From assembly GCF_030272615.1 (NCBI RefSeq), contig NC_081409.1, positions 654,134,468-654,198,467 of the forward strand: 64,000 nt of DNA. Reading direction: 5' to 3'. A model generated the notes under the pieces. That model saw only the letters and a program-made list of their open reading frames with translations. It did not search any database and was not told where the DNA came from. How positions within the stretch are numbered: position 1 is the first letter of the stretch; each line of letters begins with the position of its first letter. This DNA is from Cryptomeria japonica (lineage: Eukaryota; Streptophyta; Pinopsida; Cupressales; Cupressaceae). Position numbers and translations under genes: made by a program. This document shows positions 46,101-57,129 of the stretch, piece after piece.

Positions 46101-47758
46101 CTCTTCAGAGTATCCTAATTCAAAAATACAAAAAAATCAAAAAAATTCAAAAATACAAAAAAAATTATAAAACAAAAAAAATCGTTACTTGGTGAAAACT
46201 TGGCAAACAGGCGCCTTGTGACACAAAAAAAATTGAAAAATTGAAAAAAAGTAAAGAGAAATAATTTTGTCCAACGGTGAAAACCACTTCGGTGGCGCCC
46301 TGGGCAAGTACCATGGTGAAAACTAGGTCACCAGCGCCATGTGTAGAGACATTGCTCCTCCCTCCTTCAGGATTCACTTTCATCCTTTCACTTTGCACAC
46401 ACTCACAACCTATTCACTCATAATAAACTTACCCAGTTCCATCATGGCTTGTTATTGGTCTACCCAAGATTGGTTAGCCATTCATAATAAATCTCCCTTT
46501 TCACATCCCTTTCCATCCATAATAAATCAGATCCTATCTGTGGCTAAGGCAAAATCCTACGTCTAGTGATGGGTGTGGAACTGAGAACATCACATGTTTC
46601 AAGGAGTACAGTTTCTTCCAGCTTCCTTCAGTCTATCCGCGCACAATCCACAATAAAGCAACATTTGCATCACAGATCCACAATAAAGTTTCATCTTCTC
46701 TGCAATAAAGTATCAGTTTCATGGATTCAGTTAGTTTTAGATGAGACACAACAGCAACAATGGGCTTCAACAAATCAAATCTTTCAACAGACTCAGACAA
46801 CATTATGGTTCAGTGCTATCTATCCTTTCTGTGAAAGTACACATTGTGACCACAATCAAATAAGAATTATACAAGTGACAAGAGACACTAAACTTGAGGA
46901 CTACAGTGGATGTTGGTGTTGAGTCTTGGTTTTCTTTTGATTTCATCTTTTTTGGTGACATGTCTTTTAGCTTTTTCGGGATGTCTTTGACTAGAGATTC
47001 TATCTCTAGGATGTCTTTGACTAGAAAGGCGAGGATGGGGTATCGTCACCTATTTGTATTTGCTGTCTGTGGATTGTCTCTTAGTAATGCTATGACTTGT
47101 CTAAGGATATGAGGACACTGTGAGTCTAGTATGAACTGGGGCATTCCTTGTTTGTGACTGTCTTATCTCCATGCAAACAGGTACAATGACTTTCTAGGTC
47201 GAACATATGCCTTGATTGTCATAACCTACTTGCCATAATAAAGCTCAATGATGATAACGCACAAGAAGCTCTTTCACTTTCATATCTTCTATCTTTCATC
47301 CCCCCTTTCTTGATTGACTTCCATCATCCTTCTCGAGTCCACGTAGCCTGCTATCACATGACTGAGTATAATGACACACCAAAAACATTTGCATTTCATG
47401 TAGCTACACCTACATTACCACATATAAGCTTTTCATACATACATATAGATATCACAACTGCATCACATCCTGCACACAACACCTGTTAGCACAATTTACA
47501 TTTGCATTATCATATTCATCTGCATTACTTACATTCACATTTTCATCCTGCATAAACATATAAAACATAAAAGAACAAAAATATTGCATTGCATCATATA
47601 CATATTTGCATCCATATCATAAGCATCACATAAGAACATCTCATCACATAGGTACACATGCATATAGCTGCCGCAAAGATGAATCATCTCATATATATAT
47701 ATAAAGTGTCATGATACAATGATGTCAAAATCATATGGCTACAATCACCCGCAGGTGT
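46101..47758 (+). other. Non-coding region of H between the polyprotein and the antisense gene
   Basis: Begins with an A-rich run of AAAAATACAAAA-like repeats (46,120-46,185). Three copies of GGTGAAAAC followed 9-15 bases later by GCGCC lie at 46,191-46,215, 46,276-46,299 and 46,315-46,338. The later part (47,360-47,700) is rich in CAT and ATA. No convincing coding region on either strand. Confidence 0.5.
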
Positions 47759-48260
47759 CTACATCGTTATACAAAATGGTACAAAACTGATACAGAGGAA
47801 CTCACTGATCACTCCTGCCAACACTATTGGTAGTGCTAATCCTATCCATGTCATGGTATCCCATGCCATGTGTCCCACCCTCATCTCCAGTCTTGGATCC
47901 TAGAACACTCGTCTAAGGGCATCCCTGTCTCCGTCTCGATTGTACGGAATCAGCTCCCCATCAATCGGTTTCCACATAATCCTATATACATCCTCCAGGG
48001 TGACTATCATCTCACCCATCGGCAGATGAAACGTGCACGTCTCAGAGTGCCATCTCTCAGCCAGCGCAGTTAGCAAACCCATGTTTGCCCGAAACTCAGG
48101 CACGTACAACACATGTCTCAAACCCATCTCCTCGATGGCAGCTCTGTCCTCGAGCGACAACTCAGGTCACAACCTCTGCGTCGACGGGAATCTCTCTCGT
48201 GACTCTAGCATCGGCAAATACTCCTATAGTCAAACAACTCAATCATGTCAGTTATAGTGG

Positions 48261-48534
48261 TATTCACTGTTTATCACAAAATGCTACTCGCTATCTAAAT
48301 GCATATGGCTATCTACCCTAGTGACACTCACTGTTCATCACAAAGTGTTGCTATTTATCCTAGTGATACTCACTGTTCATCACAAAGTACTACATGTGTG
48401 ACACTCCCTGTTCATCACAAAGTGTTACTCACATTTGCACTCCCTGTTCATCACAAAGTGCTGCTCATATTTCAGTACTCCCTGTTCATCACAAAGTACT
48501 CTATCTTGGTACTCACTATTCATCACAAAGTGCC
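48261..48534 (-). repeat. Minisatellite 1 in the intron of the antisense gene
   Basis: Seven degenerate copies of a core CACTCACTGTTCATCACAAA (plus-strand reading), followed by GT/GTG and variable spacers, at about 35-65 bp spacing. They lie just upstream, in gene sense, of the acceptor site. Confidence 0.8.
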
Positions 48535-48660
48535 TTGATCTATCCTAGTCTTCCTAGAGGACCTGCTTGAGTGTATCCTCTTAGCTGCTTATCCAATCGA
48601 CAGCATATGTTTATCACAGAACTACCGATTTGACCTAGAAGACCAAACTTGCACTTTTCA

Positions 48661-48775
48661 AATGCAAACGCGCTTACATGACATAAACGCGCTCAAAGAC
48701 TACATAGACGCGCCTGAAAAACACAGACGCGCCTTCTTGACACAGACGTGCCTATGCTCTACACAGACGCGCCTG
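48661..48775 (-). repeat. Minisatellite 2, ACGCGC-rich, in the intron of the antisense gene
   Basis: Six copies of a unit of 20-24 bp with core ACACAGACGCGCCT (plus-strand reading); one copy reads ACGTGCC. CpG-rich motifs stand out in this AT-rich window. Confidence 0.8.
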
Positions 48776-49277
48776 GACATTTTTTGACACTTTTTGGACC
48801 CTAGTCTAAGCGCATTTATTACCCTATTCGACATGCATTAATGAGAATAAATGCATCAAAGTACAAGGAGGTTTTGTGGTACTTACTGGCTCTCCTGCCT
48901 CTGCTGGCCTCTGGAATCGGCGAATGCGATCGAAACTGTGAACAAAGGCCATCGTTGCTGACTGCTGCTACTCTATTTTCGCTCTGTACTCTGCTCTCGT
49001 GGATGTATAGATGACAATGAGGATGTATTTTCCCCCATGGTCTATCTTATAGACTACCCTTAGCCTTCATTTCCTGAGTCAGTCTTCTTTATCCCGTGAC
49101 TTTGTCACTTTATCCGGTCAGTCCATTTTAGCCTCTCTTTCTTATCGAGAGATTGTCTGCAATCTTTTCAGACATTTTCATCTAATCTCTCGAGGGGGCA
49201 TATCATTCTCATTCTGGGGCAACTCTGTATCAGTTCATCTTATCTTCTTTGAAACAACACGACAAGCCGCATTGTCT

Positions 49278-49292
49278 CAAAGAGGGGCAAAA
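49278..49292 (+). other. Polypurine tract of element H
   Basis: CAAAGAGGGGCAAAA ends directly at the 3' LTR start TGTAGACACC. It primes plus-strand synthesis in this class of element. Confidence 0.75.
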
Positions 49293-50090
49293 TGTAGACA
49301 CCTAGAATTGTCCAGTCTAATTAAATAAATATTTTATTTATTTAATTATCTAAGCCTAATTCTTCTATTAATTAAATAAATCCTTATTTATTTAATTAAT
49401 TCATTTATCCTCTTCTAGCCTTATTTCTCATTTAAATAAATACATTTATTTATTTAAATTATCCTTTTCCTAAATTAAATAAATATCTTATTTATTTAAT
49501 TGATCCCACTTCTTCTATTAATTAAATAAATCTTTATTTATTTAATTAATTCATTAACCTTTTCTACCCATGACACATGTCATTCATCTCTTAATTCATA
49601 CACTACCTACCCCTTTCATTATTTTATTATTTCTTTACCTACCCTCTAATCATAGCCGACCTCCTTTTACACCTCTCAATCTTATCCCTCCATTTCATAT
49701 AGTATCTTCTATATAAGGAGATGCTTCCTTCATTATCAAACCCTAATCAATCATTCTAATCATTCTATGCATGCTAATCATTGATCTTAAGGACTTGACT
49801 ATACTACGATCCTACTTGCAACCACATTCCGTTCTTTGTTGAGCTCTTGTGCATATAAAATCTGAGAGCAAATATATCAAGCAAGATCAATGGAGATAGG
49901 AAGAATGGAGATCAAAGCCCTATTGGACATGTGATGGTATAATCTTTGTGATTTCATGTGATTTGCATTGTCTTAGGTAATATTCATATGTTATGGTGGA
50001 TCTTTGTTGATTGTTAGGCTAGGGTTTGGTGGTTGAATTCATTTAGTCTTTCAATATTGTTATTATTGTTATCCATTTTCACCATATACA
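49293..50090 (+). repeat. 3' LTR of element H
   Basis: This 798-bp LTR is nearly identical to 38,628-39,425. It keeps all five palindromes (49,319-49,550) and the TATA box (49,709-49,718). The GTTAT target duplication follows at 50,091-50,095. Confidence 0.95.
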
Positions 50091-50095
50091 GTTAT

Positions 50096-52063
50096 AACAA
50101 AAGATTGCAGAAAATTGTGGAGAGAGCTAATGTGAAAGTGGATGAACAATACATAAATCATTCTATAACATATGAAAGGGAACCAAGAGTGGAAATGATC
50201 ATAATTGAATAGACAATGCCTCAACTGGTACAGGAAGCTAAGACAGTTACACCAGCACAATTAGAAAATTCAATTGTGGCTGATGATTAGAGCAGTGAAC
50301 CTGAAGTTCAAAAGACACCAAGGTGTGTCAGATTAATCATTCTGAAGATCAAATTATTTGAGATAGAAACAAGGGAGTTATGACAAGTAGGGAAACTAGA
50401 AAATGAAGAGGTATGTCTTATTTCTCAAGTTGAACTAACAACTCTTATTGAAGCTTGTAAGGATAAACATTGGTTAAAGGCTATGGAAGATGAATTAGAT
50501 CAAATTGAGAAGAATGAAACTTGGTCTTTAGTTCCCCAAACTAAAAATAAGAATGTTATTGGAACTAAATGGGTTTTTTAGGAATAAACTGAATGAAGAT
50601 GGTCAAGATGTAAGAAATAAGGCTAGATTGGTTTGTAAAGGATATTCTCAAATGGAAGGAATTGATTATGGTGAGACATTTGCACCTATAGCTAGAATTG
50701 AAGTTGTTAGACTATTTCTTGCCTATCTAGCTTATAAGAACTATAAGGTTTATCAAATGGATGTTAAATGTGTATTTTTGAATGGTGAGATTGAGGAAGA
50801 AGTTTACATTGAGAAACTTGATGGATTTTGACTGATAGATGATAAAGATTTGGTTTGCAGATTGAAGAAATCTTTATATGGATTGAAACAAGCTCCTAGA
50901 GCTTGGTATGCAAGGTTGGATAAATATCTTTTGAAGCTTGGTTTTACTAAAGGTAGTGCTGATAGTAATTTATATTATAAGATCATTGATAATGATATTT
51001 TGATTATTGAAGTTTTTGATAAATTGTGCATGGAAGTTGCTAACAACATGAAGAATGAATTTGAAATGTCCATGATTGGTGAGATGAAATTTTTCTTAGG
51101 TTTGCAGATTACTGAAACTGACAAAGGCATCTTTATCTGTCAAACTAAGTAGAATTGTTGAAGAAGTTTGGTATGGAGACTTCCAAGCTGGTAAGTACTC
51201 TTATGGCTACAAGTGAGAAATTATCTATCAAGGATACTTCTACACCGGTAAATCTGACAAGGTATAAGTCTATGATTGGTGGTCTGTTATATCTAACTTA
51301 GACTAGACCTGATATTATGAATGCAGTAAGTATTGTTTCAAGAAATGAAAGTAATCCTAAAGAAAATCATGAATGTGCAATAAAGAGGATATTCTGGTAT
51401 TTGCAAGGAACAACAAAATATGGTTTATGGTATTCTAGAAATGATGATTTCACTTTATGTGCATATAATGACTCAGATGGGGCAGGAGATACTGATGACA
51501 GGAAGAGAAATTCTAGTGGAGCTTTCTTTCTTGGAAAGAAACTGGTTTCATGGATCAACAAAAAATAGTCATGCATTTCTTTATCTACTGCAGAAGCTGA
51601 GTATGTTGCAGCAACAACTAATTGCACTCAAGTCTTGTGGATGAAGTATATGTTGAAGCATATTAGGGTAAATTATAGTGAACTAGTAGTTATCTACTGT
51701 GATAAATTTGCAGCTATTGACATGTCTAAGAATCTGGCATTTCATTCTAAGACTAAGAATATTTCAATAAAGTATAACTCTATGAAGGATAAGGTTGAAG
51801 CAAAGGAAGTCGAACTAGTTTATGTGACAACTAAAGAACATATTGCATACATATTCACTAAACTGTTGTCTAAGGAATCATTTAAGTATTTGAGAGACAG
51901 GTTAGGAATTTCTACCCATTCGGTAGAGACTTTATTGATGAAGTTTGTCATCAGTCTGGCATGTATTATCAGAGATACTATTCATTTCGACACTGATGAG
52001 TGGTGCTACTACTCAAGGGGAGTAGTTAGCTTTGAGTTTCAGAGGTTTATATCATTTCTTTGA
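50096..52063 (+). pseudogene. Copia G reverse transcriptase-RNase H part
   Basis: Resumes directly after H with NKRLQKIVERANVKVDE, the normal continuation of a Copia integrase-RT linker. RT: KAMEDELDQIEKNETWSLVP (from about 50,480), GTKWVF then a frame break, NKARLVCKGYSQMEGIDYGE, MDVKCVFLNGEIEEEVYIEK, and KKSLYGLKQAPRAWYARLDK. The catalytic box is missing: DILIIEVF runs straight into DKLCMEVANNM near 51,000-51,025, so the YVDD and about ten residues around it are deleted. RNase H: 51,180-51,900, with DSDGAGDTDDRKRN in place of DADWAGD, then KHIRVNYSELVVIYCDKFAA. Stops near 50,828, 51,149 and 51,566. This RT could not have worked. Confidence 0.9.
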
Positions 52064-52268
52064 TATTTTTGTTAGATTTATGGCATTGATGTGAAAGGGA
52101 GAGTGATAGTAATGTGAAAAATCATTTAGAACCTTACAAAGATATCATTCACAGGGGGTGAGCTATTTATTATTGGTTGTCTTCCACAAGGGGAGACTTG
52201 CTTGGGATTTTTTTGGTACTTAGATATTTTTTACATCTAGTGTTGCCATGAATTCCAAAGGGGGAGAT
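52014..52268 (+). other. Serial polypurine tracts before the 3' LTR of Copia G
   Basis: CAAGGGGAG (52,014), GAAAGGGAGAG (52,093), CAGGGGGTGAG (52,153), CAAGGGGAGA (52,188) and the main CAAAGGGGGAGATT (52,256-52,268), which abuts the LTR. Only the last is at the expected position; the others repeat the motif over 250 bp. Confidence 0.5.
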
Positions 52269-52506
52269 TGTTGGCATAATGGATGAATTTATTATGTGTT
52301 GCATTAATGTTTTGTCATTGATGTCAACACTAGCTGTTATGGTTGGTTACCGGTTGACAAGTTTTGGTTATCGGTAGAAGATCTAGTGTTACCCGTAGAA
52401 GAGACTATCTATTGGACACTTCCACCATGTTTGGATCAGTGAAGTATGTTTGATTTCATGTGTTATATTCTCCATGAGAATGTTTTGGCTAGTTGGTATT
52501 GGCTTG
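52269..52506 (+). repeat. 3' LTR of Copia G, first part
   Basis: TGTTGGCATAATGG start. The LTR is interrupted after GGTATTGGCTTG by element I. The matching intact stretch in the 5' LTR runs on as GGTAATTGGATGC, showing the empty site. Confidence 0.92.
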
Positions 52507-54144
52507 TGATAGGGTTCCACTAGTTTTCTCACACTTCACCTAGTTGGTGTTGCTCAACTCCACCAACCTCACCAGGTCTAGCTATGCTTCAAGACCCCTC
52601 CAAGTCCTTCTTAATATTTGCTAGGACTCTCTCTTTTCCAATCTTAAGGTTTTTGCAACAAGTGTTTTGACTAGGAACTCTACCAATTCTATATGCTTCT
52701 CATATATGCAATCTTGCAACCTTGACAACAACTTGTCAACTTCTCACTTTTCACCCCCCTACTGTTATGAGACATTGTAGAGGTGTGGAGGTGGTATTTA
52801 CCATGAAATAGATCAACTAGGTCCATTTTAGGTTTTCCAATCTTCAATTCCCTTACCAATTTCATAAAATTGCTTAGAAATAGGGCTACAAGGATGAGCC
52901 CCAATTAGGCCTCCTAAATCCAGTTTTTTAGGGATTTTTGGTCTTACGGTCCAAAAGACCCTGCAAAGAGTTTTATTTTTCTTCAATTACTCATCAATCC
53001 TCACAATTTTTACCTATGTTTAGTCCCCCAACTTGCCATACAGTTCCCGAACCCAAAAATGGGATTTTGTTAGGGTTTCTAGGCTTCAAATGGCTGTGAC
53101 TGTTCAACAAAGGGGTAAGGCTATGGAATAAGGTTGTCAAAGATTCTAATCTCAAATGGAACTCTAAATGGACCTATCCTTCAATGCCAAATGCTATAGT
53201 TTAGCTTTTGAATTCAACCCTGCAATATACATCCAATTTAAACCTTGTTTTCCCTAGCCGGGTTGCTCCTAGACTCGCCTAGGGTAAGGTGGTAACAATA
53301 GTTTCCTTCATTTAAAGTGCTCCTCCTTGCATATATAAAATATAAATTGGGTTTCCAACCATGTACCAATAGGCTATCAAGTTTCCACAGTGGGATTTTA
53401 TGGGGCACCCATTTTTACATAGTTTCTTATTTACAAGCTAAAACTGGCCGTCTAGGAACAAACCAGTAAATACACTAACAAAAATTAACAAAAAAGAATG
53501 AAATTGATAAAATAGTACTAGGACACAAAAAGGAGCCCAAAACCAATCTTGTAAAAATGGTTTAATCCATTTCTAGTGACCGTTCAAAGCAAAAATAGTG
53601 GATAACAGTGTTAATAGTCTAAAAATGAGTAGTTTTATATTGTTAAACTCAAAATACCATCCATCCAGCCCTTGTACCCATACTAAAGAAGGTTTATATA
53701 GTAATATTTATGTGTGGAGGCATCTTAGGGAAATGATTCAACCCTAACTTCACGGCTAGCTAGTTTAGGACAAATTTTATCATGACAACTTTTACAATTG
53801 TTCAAATCTTGCCTCTCCAACTTAGGAAACCTATTAGATATCATCATTCATGTCTTTTTCAACATTCCTAAGACTATTTTAAACCTTTTTAATTATCTCA
53901 ACAAGTTATTCCTCTTTTGACCATCAAGAAGGCAATTTTAACTACTCAAACTAACACCTACTCACAAAGTGCAAACCTAGAAAGAAAACTAACTCAACTA
54001 GGTCTACACTTAACTCAAACCAAATATTACACACACACTTTGGACCCTCCTGGAGTCCTTATTAGAAATTTGACTTGGCTAAGGTCAGTACAAGCCAATT
54101 TTGTAGAAGGACTATGAGCGTAAGTCCTAGGTGCTCCTGCACCA
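52507..54144 (-). repeat. 3' LTR of element I
   Basis: This 1,638-bp LTR reads TGATAGGG to CTGCACCA on the plus strand. On the minus strand it starts TGGTGCAGGAGCACC and ends CCCTATCA. GTTTAGGAGAA, a weak polypurine tract, precedes it on the minus strand. Confidence 0.92.
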
Positions 54145-54162
54145 TTCTCCTAAACAAAAAAA

Positions 54163-55875
54163 TAAAAATGATACCTCTTTTGGGATCAATTTCTGATCAA
54201 TGCCCAACTTCTTGAAATCTATCTTAGGCACCCAAGTAGCCTCTGCATTATCCATCCCATGTCAATTAACTAGGTGCTCCCAATAATTTTGGTGTCTAGT
54301 CTTTTTAGCAACCCTTGAACTCATTATCTTCTCAGCTTTGGGATTTGGTTTTGCTAGTACTTGAAGGTTATTTACATCATCTGATACCTTTGAGTGATTG
54401 TAATCTAAACCTGGAGTTGGTCCTTTGTAAGCAACTAAGTCTGCCACATTGAAGACCGGGGACAATGCTATATCCTTGGGTAGTTCCACCTTGTATGAAT
54501 TTTCTCCATACTTGGCTAGTATGGCACACGGACCCAACCTTCTCATTTACAACTTATTAGCCACTCCTTGCTATAGCCTTGCCTTGTTAAGGTGCACCAT
54601 GACAAGATCACCTACTTGGAATTGTAGGTTCTTCCTTCTCTCATCAACCTTTTGCTTGATCCTACTTGTGTTCTCCATCAATGCATGCTTGATTGATTCA
54701 TGTACCTCTTTAATTGACTGAGCAAAATCTTCAACATATCCACTCCTTGTTGTTGCATTTCCTAAGTCCCTTAGCTCTAGAATACCCCTTGGTTGAAGAC
54801 CATAGACCACCTTAAAAGGACTCTTGCCTATGGTTCTATTTATAGTGTCATTGTAAGCATATTCAACTTGTGATAACACTTGATCCCATGTCTGACCATA
54901 CTCCTTGGTAAGACACCTCAATAGGTTTCCTAGGCTCCTATTAACCACTTTGGTCTACCCATCTGTTTGTGGATGGTAGGCTGATCCAAAGGATAGGTTG
55001 GTACCAAGTTTTTGCCAAAGTGTCTTCCAAAAATGACTCATGAACTTTGAGTCCCTATCTAAAACAATGCTCATTGGTAAACTGTGTATCCTTATCACTT
55101 CCTTGAAGAACAAATGGACTATATGACATGCATCATGAGTGGACTTGCAAGGTACAAAGTGAGCCATCTTACTAAACTTGTCCACTATGACATAAATGCT
55201 ATCAAATCCCTTCTTTTTCCTTGGAAAACCCACTACAAAGTCCATACTAATGCATTCCCAAGGTCTATTTGGTATAGGAAGAGGTTGGTATAAACCAGCA
55301 TTTGAGGATGTACCCTTGGCCTTTTGACAAACAAGACAAGTTTCCACATACTTTTTGACATATTGAGTCATCCTAGGCAAATAGTAATACCTTTGGACTA
55401 ACTCTTGAGTCTTGTTGACTCCAAAATGACCACTAAGGCTTCCATTATGCTTCTCTTGTATGATATTTTCTCTTATTGACCCTCTAGGCACACAAAGTTG
55501 TCCTCCCTTAAACAATAACCCATTTTCCAAGGAATAATAAAAAAAATCACTATGAAAATGGTTTCGATACTCTTTGCATACCTCATAAGCATTGGATAAA
55601 TCTCCATGATTTGGGTATAGGTCTTTAAAAATGTCAACACCTATGCTTCTCAACTGAATTTCTTGGACTGTCAACAGTCTCCAACTCAATGCATCAGCAA
55701 CCCTATTTAGTTGACCCTTTTTGTGCTTGATTGTAAATGTGTAGGATTGCATATATTGTACCCACTTCATGTGCTTATGACTAAGCTTGTCTTGTGAGTT
55801 TAGGAAGCTTAAAGCTTGATTGTTTGTGTAGACTACAAATTCCTTAGGTAGGAGATAGTGTTTCCACTTCCTCAA
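54163..55875 (-). pseudogene. Element I RNase H end, integrase and chromodomain-like tail
   Basis: Reading down the minus strand: RNase H C-terminal end (WKHYLLPKEFVVYTNNQALS, then KGQLNRVADALS); the integrase zinc region with GSLSGHFGVNKTQELV and CLVCQKAK (near 55,440-55,320); the core with SMDFVVGFPRKKKG, VLDRDSKFMSHFW and GSAYHPQTDG, then a TAG at 54,955-54,957 where Gln-Thr-Glu would follow; then NDTINRTIGKSPFKVVYGL and FQVGDLVMVHLNKARL (to 54,571). After a stop: MRRLGPCAILAKYGENSYKV (54,546), then YWEHLVN, a TGA in place of Trp, HGMDNAEATWVPKI. This last part has the shape of a chromodomain, which in chromoviruses guides insertion to marked chromatin. Confidence 0.88.
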
Positions 55876-56997
55876 AGCCTACACTAATGCATATAAATCT
55901 AAGTCATATGAGGAGTATTTCCTCTTAGCATCACTTAGATTCTCACTATGTAAAGCTACTGGTCTTTCTTCCTAACTTAGGACAACACCTATTGCAACAT
56001 TGCTTGCATCACATTCCACTGTGAAGAGTTTATCAAAACTAGGCAACACCAAAATTGGTTGAGTGGCTATCCTTTCTTTCAAGGTTTCAAAACCTTTATT
56101 TGCTTGTTCATTCCACTAAAATTTTTCCTTCATTCCACATCTAATAGTGTCCAACATTGGTGCACATATAGTACTAAATTTATTAATGAATTTCCTGTAA
56201 TATTGAGCTAGACCATGGAAGCTTCTCACCTCTATTGCTCACTTGGGAGTAGGCCAATTTACTATAGCTTAAACCTTGCTAGTGTCCATCTTGATATTTC
56301 CATGTGACAACACAAACCCAAGATAAACCATCTCCTGCTTAAAAAATTAACACTTGTCCAAGTTCATGGTTAGTTTCTCCTCATGCAATCTTTGTAGCAC
56401 AATTTGCAAAAGGTTAATATGATCTGCCTTATTCTTACTGAAAATGAGAATATCATCTAAGTATTTCACCACAAATTTACCTATGAAGTCCTTCAATGCC
56501 TCATTCATGAGTCTCATGAAGGTGCTTGCGGCATTTGATAAGCCAAATGACATTACTAGCCATTCATAAACACCCTCTGTTGTCTTGAATGTTGTTTTCC
56601 ATTCATCACCCTCCTTAATCCTAATTTGGTGGTATCCACTTTTAAGGTCAATCTTGGTAAAGTATTTGGCTTCCCCTAAACAATCCATTAGGTCCTCTAT
56701 TCTAGGAATTGGAAACCTATATCTAATGGTGATTCTATTTATAGCCCTAGAGTCGGTGTACAATCTCCACATACCACCTTTCTTTGGGGCTAAGACAATA
56801 GGTACAACACATGGGCTAATTATTTTCCAAATTAGGCCTTGGTCTAAGAGCTCTTGAATTTGTTTAACAATTTCAACATTTTGTTGGGGAGTCATTTTGT
56901 AGGCTGCTTTGTTAGGTAATGAGGATCCGGGTATGAGGTCAATTTGAAGGCTTATGGCTCTTTTAGGAGGCAAGGTGGCTGGTTGTCCATCACTCAC
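55876..56997 (-). pseudogene. Element I reverse transcriptase and start of RNase H
   Basis: The RT core is open from 56,997 to 56,347. It has [20 protein letters not shown], the conserved [74 protein letters not shown] and the catalytic [13 protein letters not shown] (near 56,440-56,470). The active-site aspartates are kept. A stop follows at 56,347; the thumb and connection ([29 protein letters not shown]) and RNase H start (TVECDASNVAIGVVLS) continue with several stops to 55,900. It copies RNA to DNA in the cytoplasmic particle. Confidence 0.9.
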
Positions 56998-57129
56998 TAT
57001 CTCTTTGAACTATTTCAATAGATATTGAACCTCTATTGGCATATCTAGCTTCTCTTTCTTGTCTTCCTCTTTAGGTTTCATCACTAATGTAAACCCTATA
57101 CCATCACCTTCATCTAGTGTCTCCAAGAA

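Larger units (their letters stand above)
47759..48952 (-). pseudogene. Antisense, apparently spliced plant mobile domain (PMD) gene inside H
   Basis: On the minus strand an ATG at 48,952 opens MAFVHSFDRIRRFQRPAEAG. After 22 codons (48,952-48,887) comes a perfect donor GTAAGT (48,886-48,881). An acceptor TATAG ends at 48,224, and exon 2 (48,223-47,759) continues in phase 0 with EYLPMLESRE. It then reads GLRHVLYV, LLTALAERW and TFHLPMGEMIVTLEDV, the hallmark of the PMD family (PF10536, MAIN/MAIL1-type; recognised from memory), and ends with LPIVLAGVISEFLC before a TAG at 47,759-47,761. Two stops interrupt exon 2: TGA at 48,167-48,169, where a Trp would fit, and TAG at 47,900-47,902. PMD proteins have nuclear roles in silencing, and many copies ride in transposons. 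The intron holds two minisatellites. At about 175 codons it is much shorter than host PMD proteins. Confidence 0.65.
38628..50090 (+). mobile_element. Element H: young non-autonomous Gypsy-type element
   Basis: An 11.46-kb element with 798-bp LTRs (38,628-39,425 and 49,293-50,090), a GTTAT target duplication (38,623-38,627 and 50,091-50,095), a primer site (39,429-39,446), a 2.5-kb leader with repeats, a long gag-protease frame ending in an integrase tail, an antisense gene and a polypurine tract (49,278-49,292). By eye the LTRs differ at about a dozen substitutions and two single-base gaps, so it is the youngest element here. RT, RNase H and the integrase core are absent, so movement would need proteins from a relative. 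It interrupts the integrase-RT linker of Copia G. Confidence 0.9.

Noticed and set aside
47720-47765. Second LTR start at a TGTAGACACC match on the minus strand
   Set aside because: The match to the H LTR stops after about ten bases and no LTR body follows.
48261-48534. CRISPR-like array of direct repeats
   Set aside because: Repeats are degenerate, spacers are irregular and themselves related, there are no cas genes, and the context is a plant retroelement.
47759-48952. PMD frame as a free-standing host gene
   Set aside because: It lies wholly between the LTRs of H, whose ends and target duplication are intact, so it travels with the element.
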